Part shown: one piece after another, positions 36,028 to 44,809 of the stretch | How the letters are laid out: the number at the start of each line of letters is the position of its first letter | Numbering within the stretch: the first letter of the stretch is position 1 | DNA from: Ornithinimicrobium humiphilum | Lineage (GTDB): Bacteria; Actinomycetota; Actinomycetes; Actinomycetales; Dermatophilaceae | NCBI RefSeq assembly: GCF_006716885.1 | Contig: NZ_VFPU01000001.1 | Coordinates: forward strand, 2,480,001-2,544,000 | DNA: 64,000 nt | Direction: 5' to 3' | Program-made: the position numbers and the translations under genes | The notes under the pieces: model-generated | What the model was told of the DNA's origin: nothing | The model's database searches: none | Seen by the model: only the letters and a program-made list of their open reading frames with translations

Positions 36028-37302
36028 GTGACAGGACCGGACGAGGACGCCCCCTCCCCCGCCGACCTGCTCCGCCGGCTGGCGGGTGACGAGGGGCGCG
36101 AGCTCCTCGCCTCGCTGCCGCCCTACCGCGACGACGAGGTCCTGGCGCTGACCGCCCGGCTCCGGGCCAGGGGTCTGGACGCGGCTCTGGTCTCCGCCGC
36201 CCTGACGCAGGCCCGCCTGCGGGCCCGCGCGCGGGTCCGCCTCGGCCCGCTGGCCGACCGGCTGCTCCTGACCGCCGACGGCCTCGAGCAGGCCACCCGG
36301 CCCGCGGTCGCCCGCCGGCACGCGGCGCGCTTCGCCGACGCCGGGGTCGACCACGTCTGGGACCTCGGGTCGGGACTGGGTCTCGACTCCCTCGCGCTGG
36401 CCGGGGCCGGCCTGGCCGTGACGGCGGTCGAGCGTGACGAGGAGGTCGCCGCGGCCGCGACGGCCAACCTCGCCCCCTACCCGCGGGCCCGGGTGCTGCG
36501 GGCCGACGTGCACGACATTCCGGTGGCCGACGGGGACGGCGCCTGGCTCGACCCGGCCCGCCGCACGGCCGGCGTCGCCGACGCGCAGGGCCGCACCCGC
36601 CGGCTCTTCCGGCTCTCCGACCTCTCGCCGTCCTGGGAGCACGTCCTCGGGGTGGCCGCCCGGGCCACGGCGACCGGGGCCAAGCTCTCGCCCGGCTTCT
36701 CCGTGGGCGACCTTCCGGCGGGTACGGAGGCGGAGTGGGTCTCCCTCGACGGGGACGTCGTCGAGTGCGTCGTCTGGTGGGGCGCCGCGGTGCGCCTCCC
36801 AGGCGGGAGCGCGGTCGTCGGCACGTCGGGCCCCGAGGACGCCTCCTGGGAGGTGGTGCGGCCCGCCGAGGACGCCCCGCCCCCGCTGACGCCCGGGGAG
36901 CAGCCGGATGCCTGGCTGGCCGAGCCCGACGGCGCGGTCCTGGCCGCCGGCCTGGCGGGAGCGCTGGCCGCCACGGTCGACGGGCGTGAGCTCGACGGCG
37001 GGGTGGGTTATGTCACGGCCCCCGCACCGGTCGAGCTGTCCTGGGCGCGTTGGTTCGCGGTGGAGGAGGTCCTGCCGCTGCACGCACGCCCCGTGCGCGC
37101 CTGGCTGCGCGAGCGCGGCGTCGGCCGGGTGACCCTGAAGAAGCGCGGGGTCCCCACGGACGTCGAGCGCTTCCGCACCGAGCTGCGGCTGCGCGGTGGT
37201 CGCGGTGCCCCGGAGGCCACCCTCGTGCTCACCCGGATCGCCGGCGCGCCGTCGGCCGTGGTGGTGCGCCCCCAGGGGCGCGCCCCCGGACCCCCGGCCT
37301 AG
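36028..37302 (+). CDS. THUMP-like domain SAM-dependent methyltransferase
   Basis: 424 aa from the GTG at 36028 (GACAAT lies 6 nt upstream; GTG 36010 is alternative). An N-terminal helical part is followed by a class I methyltransferase core: motif [17 protein letters not shown] (about 110-125), [15 protein letters not shown], and [15 protein letters not shown]. The C-terminal about 80 residues, ending [21 protein letters not shown], form the THUMP-like domain. It probably modifies RNA, but the target is unknown. It is convergent with tsaD; stops overlap by 4 bases. Confidence 0.85.
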   Translation: MTGPDEDAPSPADLLRRLAGDEGRELLASLPPYRDDEVLALTARLRARGLDAALVSAALTQARLRARARVRLGPLADRLLLTADGLEQATRPAVARRHAARFADAGVDHVWDLGSGLGLDSLALAGAGLAVTAVERDEEVAAAATANLAPYPRARVLRADVHDIPVADGDGAWLDPARRTAGVADAQGRTRRLFRLSDLSPSWEHVLGVAARATATGAKLSPGFSVGDLPAGTEAEWVSLDGDVVECVVWWGAAVRLPGGSAVVGTSGPEDASWEVVRPAEDAPPPLTPGEQPDAWLAEPDGAVLAAGLAGALAATVDGRELDGGVGYVTAPAPVELSWARWFAVEEVLPLHARPVRAWLRERGVGRVTLKKRGVPTDVERFRTELRLRGGRGAPEATLVLTRIAGAPSAVVVRPQGRAPGPPA

Positions 37303-38348
37303 GAGCGGACCTGCTCCACCGGCTGGGACGAGTCGGCGGGCAGGTCGAGGCGGGAGGCCTCGCGCCCCTTCGTCACCATCTCGGCGCCGAGCGCGGCCAC
37401 CATCGCCCCGTTGTCGGTGCACAGGCCCGGCCGCGGGACGCGCAGCCGGATCCCCGCGGCGTCGCAGCGCTCCTGGGCCATCGCCCGCAGCCTGGAGTTG
37501 GCCGCCACGCCGCCGCCGATGAGCAGGTCGTCGACCCCGTGCTCCTGGCAGGCCAGCACCGCCTTGCGGGTGAGCACGTCCACGACCGCCTCCTGGAAGC
37601 TCGCCGCGACGTCGGCCACGGGCACCGGCTCCCCGCTCTCCTGGCGCGCCTGGACCCACCGGGCCACGGCGGTCTTCAGGCCGGAGAAGGAGTAGTCGAA
37701 GCGGTGGCGCTGCATGTCCCTGCCCGCTGTCAGCCCGCGCGGGAAGTCGATCGCGAGCTGGTTGCCCTCCCGGGCCGCCCGGTCGATGTGCGGACCGCCC
37801 GGGAAGGGCAGGCCCAGCAGCCGGGCGACCTTGTCGAAGGCCTCCCCCGCGGCGTCGTCGATCGTCGACCCCAGCGACCGGATGTCGTGGGTGACGTCGG
37901 GCACGAGCAGCAGGTTGGAGTGACCGCCGCTGACGAGCAGGCCCATGGTGGGCTCGGGCAGCGGACCGTGCTCCACCACGTCGACCGCCACGTGGGCGGC
38001 CAGGTGGTTGACGCCGTAGATCGGCTTGCCGAGGCCCAGCGCGAGCGCCTTGGCGGCGGCGACACCCACGAGGAGCGCGCCCGCGAGACCGGGCCCCGCG
38101 GTCACCGAGACGGCGTCGAGGTCCTCGAGCCGTACACCGGCGTCGGCGCAGGCACGTTCGATCGTCGGGACCATCGCCTCGAGGTGAGCGCGGCTGGCCA
38201 CCTCGGGCACGACACCGCCGAAGCGCGCGTGCTCGTCCACGCTGCTCGCGACCGTGTCGACGAGCAGCGTCTGCCCGCGCACGATGCCGACGCCCGTCTC
38301 GTCGCAGCTGGTCTCGATGCCCAGCACCAGGGGTCCGTCGGTCGTCAT
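37299..38348 (-). CDS. tsaD: tRNA t6A threonylcarbamoyltransferase TsaD
   Basis: 349 aa, ASKHA fold. The metal-binding NHLAAHV (about 113-119), [10 protein letters not shown] at the N-terminus, [11 protein letters not shown] and [11 protein letters not shown] are all present. With TsaB it adds threonylcarbamoyl to A37 of ANN-decoding tRNAs. Start ATG at 38348, overlapping rimI by 4 bases. The open frame upstream is the shadow of rimI. Confidence 0.97.
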   Translation of the reverse strand: MTTDGPLVLGIETSCDETGVGIVRGQTLLVDTVASSVDEHARFGGVVPEVASRAHLEAMVPTIERACADAGVRLEDLDAVSVTAGPGLAGALLVGVAAAKALALGLGKPIYGVNHLAAHVAVDVVEHGPLPEPTMGLLVSGGHSNLLLVPDVTHDIRSLGSTIDDAAGEAFDKVARLLGLPFPGGPHIDRAAREGNQLAIDFPRGLTAGRDMQRHRFDYSFSGLKTAVARWVQARQESGEPVPVADVAASFQEAVVDVLTRKAVLACQEHGVDDLLIGGGVAANSRLRAMAQERCDAAGIRLRVPRPGLCTDNGAMVAALGAEMVTKGREASRLDLPADSSQPVEQVRS

Positions 38349-38812
38349 CGGGTCAGCTCCTTGCGCAGGACGAGGGCGTCCACGGCGGGAGCGCCCTGGG
38401 CGGATCGGTAGTAGCCACGCCGGGTGTGCACGAGCTGGTAGCCCCGCGTGGCGTAGAGGCCGCGGGCCGGCTCGTTGTCGGCGCGGACCTCGAGCAGGAC
38501 GCCCGACGCCCCCGCCGCGGCGGCGGTCTCGTGGAGGAGGTCCAGCAGGCGCGCACCCAGGCCCGTCCCGCGGTGCTCCGGGCCGACGGCGATCGTCATC
38601 ACCTCGGCGTCCTCGCCCGCGGTGCTGAGCCCGGCGTAGCCGGCGATCGTGCCGTCCGCGTCGTCGGCCGTCGCGACCCAGTAGGCCCGCTGCGGACGCT
38701 GCGCGAACTCGGACCAGAAGAGCCCCTCGGACCAGGCGTCGACGGGGAAGCACTCGGCCTCGAGACGGGCCATGCCCGCCAGGTCGCGCCAGCCCGCCTC
38801 GCGCACCCTCAC
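38345..38812 (-). CDS. rimI: Ribosomal-protein-S18-alanine N-acetyltransferase RimI-like
   Basis: 155 aa GNAT. Motif A is [23 protein letters not shown] (about 70-92), followed by [19 protein letters not shown], typical of RimI. Located between tsaD and tsaB as in most actinobacteria, and coupled by 4-base overlaps to both. Its protein target is assumed from the family. Confidence 0.93.
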   Translation of the reverse strand: MRVREAGWRDLAGMARLEAECFPVDAWSEGLFWSEFAQRPQRAYWVATADDADGTIAGYAGLSTAGEDAEVMTIAVGPEHRGTGLGARLLDLLHETAAAAGASGVLLEVRADNEPARGLYATRGYQLVHTRRGYYRSAQGAPAVDALVLRKELTR

Positions 38813-39522
38813 GACGGCGTTCCCGGCCGCGCAGCCGTCGCCATCGCGGTGCCGGGGGCGGCCACGGCGTCGGGCCGGCGCAGGTAGAGGGGCTCAGGGT
38901 CGAGCAGACCGGTCGCGGCGTCCGGGTGGGAGCCGTTGAGCAGGCGCACGGCGAGGTCGGCGAGCACGCCCGGGTCGACGTCTCGCGGCCCGTCGGGGAG
39001 CCGGTGCGGCAGGTGCTCGGCGTAGAGCTCGGCGCCCCGCCCGACGACCGGCAGGGCCCGGACGTCGTCGGGAAGGTCGGCGGCGCGGGCGACGCCGGGA
39101 CCGTCCAGCCTCCTCGCCCCCTCCGGCGTGACGTCGTAGACCGCCCAGTAGACCTCCTTGCGGCGGGCGTCGGTCGCCACGAGCAGACGCCCGAGGTGGG
39201 CGCCCGAGGTGGCCACCTCGTGGGCGAGCGCGTCGAGGGAGCAGACGCCGGCCGGCGGGGCCAGGCGGAGGGCGTGCGCGAGCACGAGACCGGTGACCAC
39301 GCCCACGCGCAGACCGGTGAAGGGGCCGGGGCCGACGCCGCAGACGATGCCCGTCAGCTCCTCGCGGTCCACCCCGGCACGCTCGAGCACCTCGGCGACG
39401 CCGGGGGCGAGCAGCTCCCCGTGCCGGCGGGCGTCCTCGTGCACGACCGTGGCCACCACCCCGGTGCCGTCGTGCAGGGCGGCACCGATGGCCGTGGTCG
39501 AGGTGTCGATCGCGAGAAGCAC
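38809..39522 (-). CDS. tsaB: tRNA t6A biosynthesis protein TsaB
   Basis: 237 aa. N-terminal ASKHA motif [15 protein letters not shown], and [17 protein letters not shown] near 65-82. It is a scaffold partner of TsaD without catalytic metal site. The GTG start at 39522 lies 9 bases from the stop of the HD-domain gene. In mycobacteria tsaE and alr follow at this point upstream; here they are replaced by two HD-domain genes. Confidence 0.95.
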   Translation of the reverse strand: MLLAIDTSTTAIGAALHDGTGVVATVVHEDARRHGELLAPGVAEVLERAGVDREELTGIVCGVGPGPFTGLRVGVVTGLVLAHALRLAPPAGVCSLDALAHEVATSGAHLGRLLVATDARRKEVYWAVYDVTPEGARRLDGPGVARAADLPDDVRALPVVGRGAELYAEHLPHRLPDGPRDVDPGVLADLAVRLLNGSHPDAATGLLDPEPLYLRRPDAVAAPGTAMATAARPGTPS

Positions 39523-39531
39523 GGGCTCAGG

Positions 39532-40797
39532 CTACGACGCCCGCTCGGAGGCCGCCGCCCGTGAGCCCGGGAGCAGCTGGCGCAGACGCCCCAGGTCGGT
39601 GCTGCCGAGCACCCCGGTGCGCACCAGGTGCCGGATGAGCGCGTCCACGACGTCGGGGTCGTACTCGTAGGGCGTCGCACGCAGGATCCGCTCCACGGCC
39701 TCGGCCGGGCTGTGCGCGCCGCTCAGCCGGGTGCCGGTCCCGGTCAGGTCGTCGTAGGCGGAGATCACCCGGACCACGCGGGACGCCATCGCCACGTCTC
39801 CCCGCTCGACCGCCCAGTGGTGGGGCACCCCGACGTCCGCGACCAGGGGAGCGAGCCGGGAGAGCTCGGCGGTGCGGGCCAGGACCGCCGCACCGGTGGC
39901 GGCGATGCGTCGCTGGTCGCGCAGCGAGATCTCCACCGTCGCACCGCCCGGGATCGGGCGCCACAGGCCGACCTGGCCGACGTCGTGCAGGAGGGCGGTC
40001 GCCTCCACGTCCGGCAGGTCCGCGTCGTCCACCCCGGCCTCGCGTGCGACGGGCACCGCCAGTCGGGCGACCCGCACGGCGTGCCCCGGTGCCGTGAGGC
40101 CTGCCTGGTCGGTGAGCCGCGACAGGGCGAAGAGGGTCTGGCGCTGAGCCTCGCGGATCCGGCGCTGCCTCGCCACCGCGGGCTGGAGCAGGGCCATCGG
40201 CACGAGGAAGAGCACGAAGGTGGGCCAGCCGAGGTCGCTCAGGGAGAGCGCCATCACGGCCGCGGTCGAGGCGGTCGCGAGGGCCAGCGGACCGTGACGC
40301 ACCAGGTGCCCGCCGACGGTGGCGCGCAGCGATCCGCGCTCGCGCAGCGCCTCGTAGGCCGCCCGGGCCACGACGGGCACGCCGACTGCCACGACGGCGA
40401 CCACGAGCAGCAGGAGCGCCATCAGGGGCGCCGGGTCCCCCTCCTGGGTGGTGGCCCGCTCCAGCAGGCTGCGGGCGCCTCCCGGGCCGATCCGGGCCAG
40501 GACCCCGGCGACGACGACCGTGGACACCGTTCGGGCCAGGTCGTGACGCAGCGAGCCCCAGCGCCGGCGCGCGACCCCGACGCCCACGGTGGCCAGGCAG
40601 GCGAGCGCGAGCGGGCCGAGGAGCCCGAGCAGGGAGTTGGGGTCCCCCTCGCCGGACGGCCACCCCGTGGAGACCACGAGCGCCACGGCGGTGGCCTGGG
40701 CCAGCGGTGCGTCGCGGACCACCCCCGGCACCGCGATGCGCCAGGCCTCGCCGACGACCATCGCCAGGAGGGCGACGACCGCGATCTGCAGCGTCAC
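39532..40797 (-). CDS. Membrane protein with a degenerate HD-GYP-like domain
   Basis: 421 aa. About eight hydrophobic helices (first about 2-18, last about 206-228), then a cytosolic HD domain (about 250-400). The domain has GHAVRVARLA and the metal pair ALLHDVGQVGLW. The second half reads VPHHWAVERGDVAMASRVVRVISAYDDL, which lacks the HHERxDGxGYP signature. It is probably an HD phosphohydrolase or a regulatory partner rather than an active c-di-GMP phosphodiesterase. Starts at GTG 40797, overlapping the stop of the upstream HD-GYP gene by 4 bases. Confidence 0.8.
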   Translation of the reverse strand: MTLQIAVVALLAMVVGEAWRIAVPGVVRDAPLAQATAVALVVSTGWPSGEGDPNSLLGLLGPLALACLATVGVGVARRRWGSLRHDLARTVSTVVVAGVLARIGPGGARSLLERATTQEGDPAPLMALLLLVVAVVAVGVPVVARAAYEALRERGSLRATVGGHLVRHGPLALATASTAAVMALSLSDLGWPTFVLFLVPMALLQPAVARQRRIREAQRQTLFALSRLTDQAGLTAPGHAVRVARLAVPVAREAGVDDADLPDVEATALLHDVGQVGLWRPIPGGATVEISLRDQRRIAATGAAVLARTAELSRLAPLVADVGVPHHWAVERGDVAMASRVVRVISAYDDLTGTGTRLSGAHSPAEAVERILRATPYEYDPDVVDALIRHLVRTGVLGSTDLGRLRQLLPGSRAAASERAS

Positions 40798-42164
40798 GGC
40801 ACCCTCACCCCCGGGTCGGGCTGCCACTCGGCGAAGGTGTCGCTCACCGACGGATGGTCGTGGTCCCACCGCGGGCGTGCCGCGCGGGCGTCGGGACCGG
40901 CGGCACGGACCTGCTCGGGTGCGTGGGGGTCGGCTGCCGCCTCCTCGACCACGGGCTGCGCCCCCGCGCGCGAGAGGACCTCCGCGAGGGCGTCGACGAC
41001 CTGCGGGTCGAACTGCGTGCCGGCCCGGCTCCGGATCTCGGCGAGCGCCTCCTCGCGCGGGACCGGGGTGCCGGCGCCGTCCGTCGTGAGCGCGTCGTAG
41101 GCGTCGGCGACGGCGATGATGCGGGCCGCGAGCGGGATGGTCTCCCCCTCGAGGCCGGCGGGATAGCCGCGGCCGTCGAAGCGCTCGTGGTGGTGGGCGA
41201 TGGCGGGCAGCGCGCCGGTGAGGAAGTCCATGCCCTTCAGCACCGCGACCCCCGCCTCCGGGTGACCGCTGATGGCGCTGAGGTAGGCGATGTCGTCGGG
41301 CTCGACGTCGGTGGGCAGCTCGGGCCGCACCGCCACGAGGCCGATGTCGTGGAGGAGGGCGGCGTAGCGCAGGTCCTCGGCCTGCTGCCCCCCGAGGTCC
41401 AGGATGCCGGCCATCCGGTCGGCCAGGTCCGCCACCCGGGCGCTGTGGCCCACCGACACGGGGTCCGCCTCCTCCAGGGCGGCGACGAACGTCGTGACCG
41501 TCTCCTGGTGCTCGCGGCGCGCCAGGGCCTCGCGCCCGATGGACCAGTGCGCGACGACGAGCGGCCCCAGCACGAAGAGCGCGCTGAGGGCACCGAGGTC
41601 GGGGCCCACCCACAGGACCACGAAGAGGAACCCCACGACGAGATGCGTGAGGGTGCCCCAGCCGAGGGTGCGGAGCGCCTCGCCCGCCACGGTGAGCACG
41701 TGGCTGCCGCGGACCGCGTTGGCCATCAGCCCGATCGAGACCGCGTTGAGGAGCGTCATCGCGCCGTGGGCCACGGCCAGGGGCAGCCCGGCGTCCAGGA
41801 GCGGACGGTCGAGCTCGACGTCGGTCGCGAGCCCGTCGGCGAGCAGCAGGTAGACCACGCCTCCCACCGCCCCGATGGCGGCCGCCATCGCGGCGTTGAA
41901 CAGCCGGGTCCGCAGCCGCTGCTGACGCACGTCGCAGAGGTAGGCGAACATGCCGACCAGCGCCGCCCCGACCGGGCCGACGAGCGCGACCGCGGCCGCG
42001 AGCACGACGGAACTGACCGAGACGCCGAGGTGCGGCCCGAGGTTGCGCTCCCGCAGGAGGACGCCGCCCAGGCCGAGCACCGCGAGCGGGAGCACCACGC
42101 CCGGCTCGAGCCGGGCCCCTTCCCCCAGGAGGTGCCAGCCCCACCAGCAGAAACCCCCGGCCAC
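40794..42164 (-). CDS. Membrane-bound HD-GYP phosphodiesterase
   Basis: About 456 aa. Seven or so hydrophobic helices in the first 260 residues, then a complete HD-GYP domain (about 270-410): GHSARVADLADRMA, ALLHDIGLVAV, HHHERFDGRGYPAGL and IIAVADAYDALTT. HD-GYP enzymes hydrolyse cyclic di-GMP or related dinucleotides. The C-terminal about 55 residues are polar. The start is uncertain: the first GTG in frame after the terminator hairpin at 42204-42238 is 42164, which trims the first helix; the frame remains open to 42368 across the peptide gene. It is coupled to the second HD gene. Confidence 0.82.
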   Translation of the reverse strand: MAGGFCWWGWHLLGEGARLEPGVVLPLAVLGLGGVLLRERNLGPHLGVSVSSVVLAAAVALVGPVGAALVGMFAYLCDVRQQRLRTRLFNAAMAAAIGAVGGVVYLLLADGLATDVELDRPLLDAGLPLAVAHGAMTLLNAVSIGLMANAVRGSHVLTVAGEALRTLGWGTLTHLVVGFLFVVLWVGPDLGALSALFVLGPLVVAHWSIGREALARREHQETVTTFVAALEEADPVSVGHSARVADLADRMAGILDLGGQQAEDLRYAALLHDIGLVAVRPELPTDVEPDDIAYLSAISGHPEAGVAVLKGMDFLTGALPAIAHHHERFDGRGYPAGLEGETIPLAARIIAVADAYDALTTDGAGTPVPREEALAEIRSRAGTQFDPQVVDALAEVLSRAGAQPVVEEAAADPHAPEQVRAAGPDARAARPRWDHDHPSVSDTFAEWQPDPGVRVP

Positions 42165-42203
42165 CGTGGCCAGGAGCGTGATGACGAGGCCTACTCGAAC
42201 GGA

Positions 42204-42238
42204 AGAGGGGCGAAGGGCGGTCCGCCCTTCGCCCCTCT
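42204..42238 (-). terminator. Terminator of the 29-aa peptide gene
   Basis: 17-bp perfect stem (42204-42220 with 42222-42238) beginning 15 bases after the peptide stop, followed on the minus strand by CTTCCGTTCG. It sits inside the possible 5' region of the HD-GYP gene. Confidence 0.85.
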
Positions 42239-42253
42239 GTCGCTGGTCGCTCG

Positions 42254-42343
42254 TCAGTCCTCCCAGTTGAGGATGCCGTCGGAGATGGCGGTGAACGGAG
42301 CGGAGAACGAGAAGCCGGAGAGCAGGTTCAGGAGCTGCAGCAC
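42254..42343 (-). CDS. 29-residue hydrophobic/amphipathic peptide, unknown
   Basis: GTG at 42343 with the strong Shine-Dalgarno GAAAGGA 7 nt upstream; stop at 42254; strong terminator 15 bases later. The peptide begins MLQLLNLLSGFSFSAPF and ends ISDGILNWED: an aliphatic N-terminal half and an acidic end, without cysteine and with no net positive charge. No family is recognised. It could be a small membrane protein, a modulin-like secreted peptide or a signalling peptide. It is read toward two HD/HD-GYP membrane genes, and the long upstream region (42344-42628) holds a CRP/GlxR palindrome. No other frame in this stretch has a comparable start site. Confidence 0.6.
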   Translation of the reverse strand: MLQLLNLLSGFSFSAPFTAISDGILNWED

Positions 42344-42412
42344 GATGACTTCCTTTCGTGCGTGCCACGGGATAGGCACTTCGGTCGGGGTTGCCGGCGC
42401 GTGTCGGCCGTG

Positions 42413-42428
42413 TCCCAACTGTCCCACA
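42413..42428. repeat. Tandem TGTCCCA repeat in the peptide promoter region
   Basis: TGTCCCA repeated with a 9-bp step (TGTCCCAAC-TGTCCCA), about 70-85 bases upstream of the peptide start. A possible direct-repeat binding site; otherwise unexplained. Confidence 0.35.
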
Positions 42429-42495
42429 GCGCGCGCACAGGGGTCGAGACGAAGAGGCGTCTGACGTGGAAATTTGGACAAGTCTTTACGTTACG

Positions 42496-42511
42496 TGTGA
42501 TCTGTATCACA
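42496..42511. promoter_or_regulatory. CRP/GlxR-type binding site
   Basis: Perfect TGTGA-N6-TCACA palindrome within an AT-rich patch (about 42466-42511) that stands out from the roughly 72 percent G+C surroundings. It lies between the peptide gene (start 153 bases to the left, minus strand) and bL37 (start 118 bases to the right). The match to the consensus used by actinobacterial cAMP-responsive regulators is exact. Confidence 0.7.
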
Positions 42512-42628
42512 GCGGGTTCGGATGGGCGCCGACGCGTGTGCGATGATGGGTCGGATCGTCTCCGGCGGGCCCTGTGGTGCCGAGCCGGAGCTGGACTCCG
42601 CAGACACCACGACCCCCGGGAGGCAAGT

Positions 42629-42703
42629 ATGAGCAAGCGTGCACGCAAGCGTCGCGACCGCAAGAAGAAGGGCGCCAACCACGGGCGCAAGCCCAACGCC
42701 TGA
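42629..42703 (+). CDS. Ribosomal protein bL37 (AURKAIP1/COX24 family)
   Basis: 24 aa: starts MSKRARKRRDRKKKGANH and ends GRKPNA. It is the tiny, very basic actinobacterial 50S protein described in the mycobacterial ribosome. GGGAGG lies 6 nt upstream of the ATG. A perfect terminator follows. It is commonly missed in automatic annotation because of its length. Confidence 0.93.
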   Translation: MSKRARKRRDRKKKGANHGRKPNA

Positions 42704-42722
42704 GCGTTCGCGACAGCAGACG

Positions 42723-42761
42723 AGAAGGGCCGGTCCGCACCTGGTGCGGACCGGCCCTTCT
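42723..42761. terminator. Terminator between bL37 and rsrA
   Basis: 18-bp G+C-rich perfect stem centred at 42742, with CTTCTGT on the right side. It can end bL37 transcription and the convergent sigR-rsrA transcript. Confidence 0.85.
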
Positions 42762-42774
42762 GTCGTGCCTGGTG

Positions 42775-43071
42775 TCAGCCCTGCTCGGGCCGGCGCTGCT
42801 CCACCACCGTGACGGAGGTGGCGGTGGCCGTGATGCGGGTCAGGATCTGGCTCCGGAGGGTGTCCGGCGCCTGCTCGCAGGCGCAGGCCCGGCGCACGAG
42901 CGCCTTCACCAGCAGGTCGCGCTCGTACTCGGCGAGGCAGCGACCGCACTGGTCGAGATGCGCCTCGATCCGTGCCCGGTCGACCGGTCCGGCCTCGTTG
43001 TCGACGTACTCGAACAGGCGCAGGACCACGTCGGCGCAGTCGGCCGCGCCCTTCTCCTCGTGCCGGCTCAT
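42775..43071 (-). CDS. rsrA: Mycothiol-system anti-sigma factor RsrA-like
   Basis: 98 aa zinc-binding anti-sigma factor. The ZAS motif is H38-x3-C42-x2-C45 (HLDQCGRC) with C12 nearby, the redox switch of RsrA. Thiol oxidation releases SigR. The ATG at 43071 overlaps the sigR stop by 4 bases. Extra cysteines in RRACAC (about 61-66) also match the family. Confidence 0.9.
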   Translation of the reverse strand: MSRHEEKGAADCADVVLRLFEYVDNEAGPVDRARIEAHLDQCGRCLAEYERDLLVKALVRRACACEQAPDTLRSQILTRITATATSVTVVEQRRPEQG

Positions 43072-43724
43072 CGGGTGCCCTCCTTGACGAACCCGCGCTC
43101 GCGGGCGTAGTCGGTGAGCAGCTCGCGCAGCTGCTTGCGGCCGCGGTGCAGCCGGGACATCACGGTGCCGATGGGGGTGTCCATGATCTCGGCGATCTCC
43201 TTGTAGGAGAAGCCCTCCACGTCGGCGAGGTAGACCGCGAGGCGGAAGTCCTCGCCGATGGAGGCGAGCGCGCGCGTCACGTCGCTGTCCGGCAGGTGGT
43301 CGAGCGCCTCGGCCTCGGCCGACCGCAGCCCGGAGGACGTGTGCGACGCGGCGCGCGCCAGCTGGTAGTCCTCGACCTCGGCCGCGTCGGACTCCAGCGG
43401 CTGGCGCTGCTTCTTGCGGTAGCTGTTGATGTAGGAGTTGGTGAGGATGCGGTACATCCACGCCTTCAGGTTGGTCCCCGGCCGGTACTGGTGGAAGGCC
43501 GCGAACGCCTTGGCGTAGGTCTCCTGGACCAGGTCCTCGGCGTCCGTGGGGTTGCGGGTCGTGCGCAAGGCGGCGCTGTACATCTGGTCGAGCAGCGGCA
43601 TCGCCTCGCGCTCGAACCGGGCGGCCCGCTCCTCGGGAGTCTCCGTCGCCACGTCCACGGTGGCGTCGGCCTCCGCCACGGCCTGGGCCTCGAGCTCCTC
43701 GATGGTCGGCTGGTCGGTAGTCAT
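43068..43724 (-). CDS. sigR: ECF sigma factor SigR-like (thiol-oxidative stress)
   Basis: 218 aa. Region 2 (about 45-115) contains [20 protein letters not shown] and [15 protein letters not shown]. Region 4 (about 155-205) contains [21 protein letters not shown] and [18 protein letters not shown]. It would transcribe disulfide-stress and mycothiol genes when RsrA is oxidised. I chose the ATG at 43724, with TAGGCT 8 nt upstream (nearly leaderless); a start at 43820 lies in a non-conserved extension. Confidence 0.92.
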   Translation of the reverse strand: MTTDQPTIEELEAQAVAEADATVDVATETPEERAARFEREAMPLLDQMYSAALRTTRNPTDAEDLVQETYAKAFAAFHQYRPGTNLKAWMYRILTNSYINSYRKKQRQPLESDAAEVEDYQLARAASHTSSGLRSAEAEALDHLPDSDVTRALASIGEDFRLAVYLADVEGFSYKEIAEIMDTPIGTVMSRLHRGRKQLRELLTDYARERGFVKEGTR

Positions 43725-43857
43725 TGTCGACCAGCCTAGCCCGGAACCCTGGACGAGGGCGCTGGCGCCGACGCGTTCGCCGGGGGTGACTGCGGTGATG
43801 AGCAAGGGTGCCTCCTGCACGGTGGGGACGCAGGTGAGAACGGCACCGGGTGCGGCT

Positions 43858-44730
43858 TCATTCCCCGTCGGCGGGTGGCCCGAGGGCCCGGGCCACCGCG
43901 TCAGCCCAGATGCGGGTGCCCGCCTCGTTGGGGTGCACGGGGTCGGCCAGCAGGTCCGCGAGGGGCCGGCCGCTCTCCGAGAAGGCCCGCGCCACGTCGA
44001 CGATCCCCAGCCCCTCCTGCGTCGCCCAGTCGGCCACCGCCTCCCGCACGTCCGCCCCCTCGCCGTCCAGACGGGGCTGCTGGAGGATCACGACGACGGG
44101 GACGTCCCTGCCCGCGCTCCCCCGCACCGCGTCCAGCGCCTCGGCGAGCTCGGCGGCGATCTCGGACGCGGGCGAGTTGTGCCCGTAGTTGAGCAGGACG
44201 AGGTCCGGCCGCTCGGGAAGGAGCGCACCGGCGTGCTCGGCGACGTAGCCGGCACGCGCGCCGGTGTGGTGGCCGCTGTAGATGGTCACCGCCCCCGCTG
44301 CCGGGCCCGCTCCCCCGTCGGAGACGAGCCGGGGCTCGATGTAGCCCGCCTCGGTCCACTCGTTCCACGACACGACGGTGACCGGCCGGTCCGTGCCGAG
44401 GTCCCGGGCCCACGTGTAGGTCCACTCCCACGTCTCGTTGCCCGTGGAGTCCCCCAGTGCGGCCACCACGACCGGGGCCCCCGAGGCCAGCACGGCGCGG
44501 GCGGCACCCAGGGGGTCGCCCGCGGGGCGGGGCGCGTCGGGATCCTCGGTGGGGACGGGCTCCCCCGTCGACCGCGCAGGATCGGCCGTGGCGGGGGTGG
44601 TCTCCACGCCCGAGGGCAGGTCCCGGAGGTCCACCCCGGTCCCGGGCAGCGCGGTGCGGAGCAGCGTCAGGGCGACCAGCCCCACGGTCAGGACCGCGAG
44701 CCCGATCAGCCCCAGGTCCTTCCGACGCAC
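43858..44730 (-). CDS. Secreted/anchored SGNH (GDSL) hydrolase
   Basis: 290 aa from GTG 44730 (GAAGGGA 8 nt upstream). The N-terminus [23 protein letters not shown] is a signal anchor, followed by a Pro/Thr-rich linker (about 30-80). SGNH blocks: ALGDSTGN with the Ser nucleophile (about 92), NYGHNSP with the Asn, and the catalytic Asp-His in [13 protein letters not shown] (about 268). It probably removes acyl or acetyl groups from an extracellular polymer. Divergent from the aminotransferase. Confidence 0.82.
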   Translation of the reverse strand: MRRKDLGLIGLAVLTVGLVALTLLRTALPGTGVDLRDLPSGVETTPATADPARSTGEPVPTEDPDAPRPAGDPLGAARAVLASGAPVVVAALGDSTGNETWEWTYTWARDLGTDRPVTVVSWNEWTEAGYIEPRLVSDGGAGPAAGAVTIYSGHHTGARAGYVAEHAGALLPERPDLVLLNYGHNSPASEIAAELAEALDAVRGSAGRDVPVVVILQQPRLDGEGADVREAVADWATQEGLGIVDVARAFSESGRPLADLLADPVHPNEAGTRIWADAVARALGPPADGE

Positions 44731-44809
44731 AGCGGTGTCCCTTCGTCCCTCACCCCCGTGCGGTTGGCCGGGTCCCAGCGTACCGCCACGGAAGTGGGAC
44801 CATAAGAGG

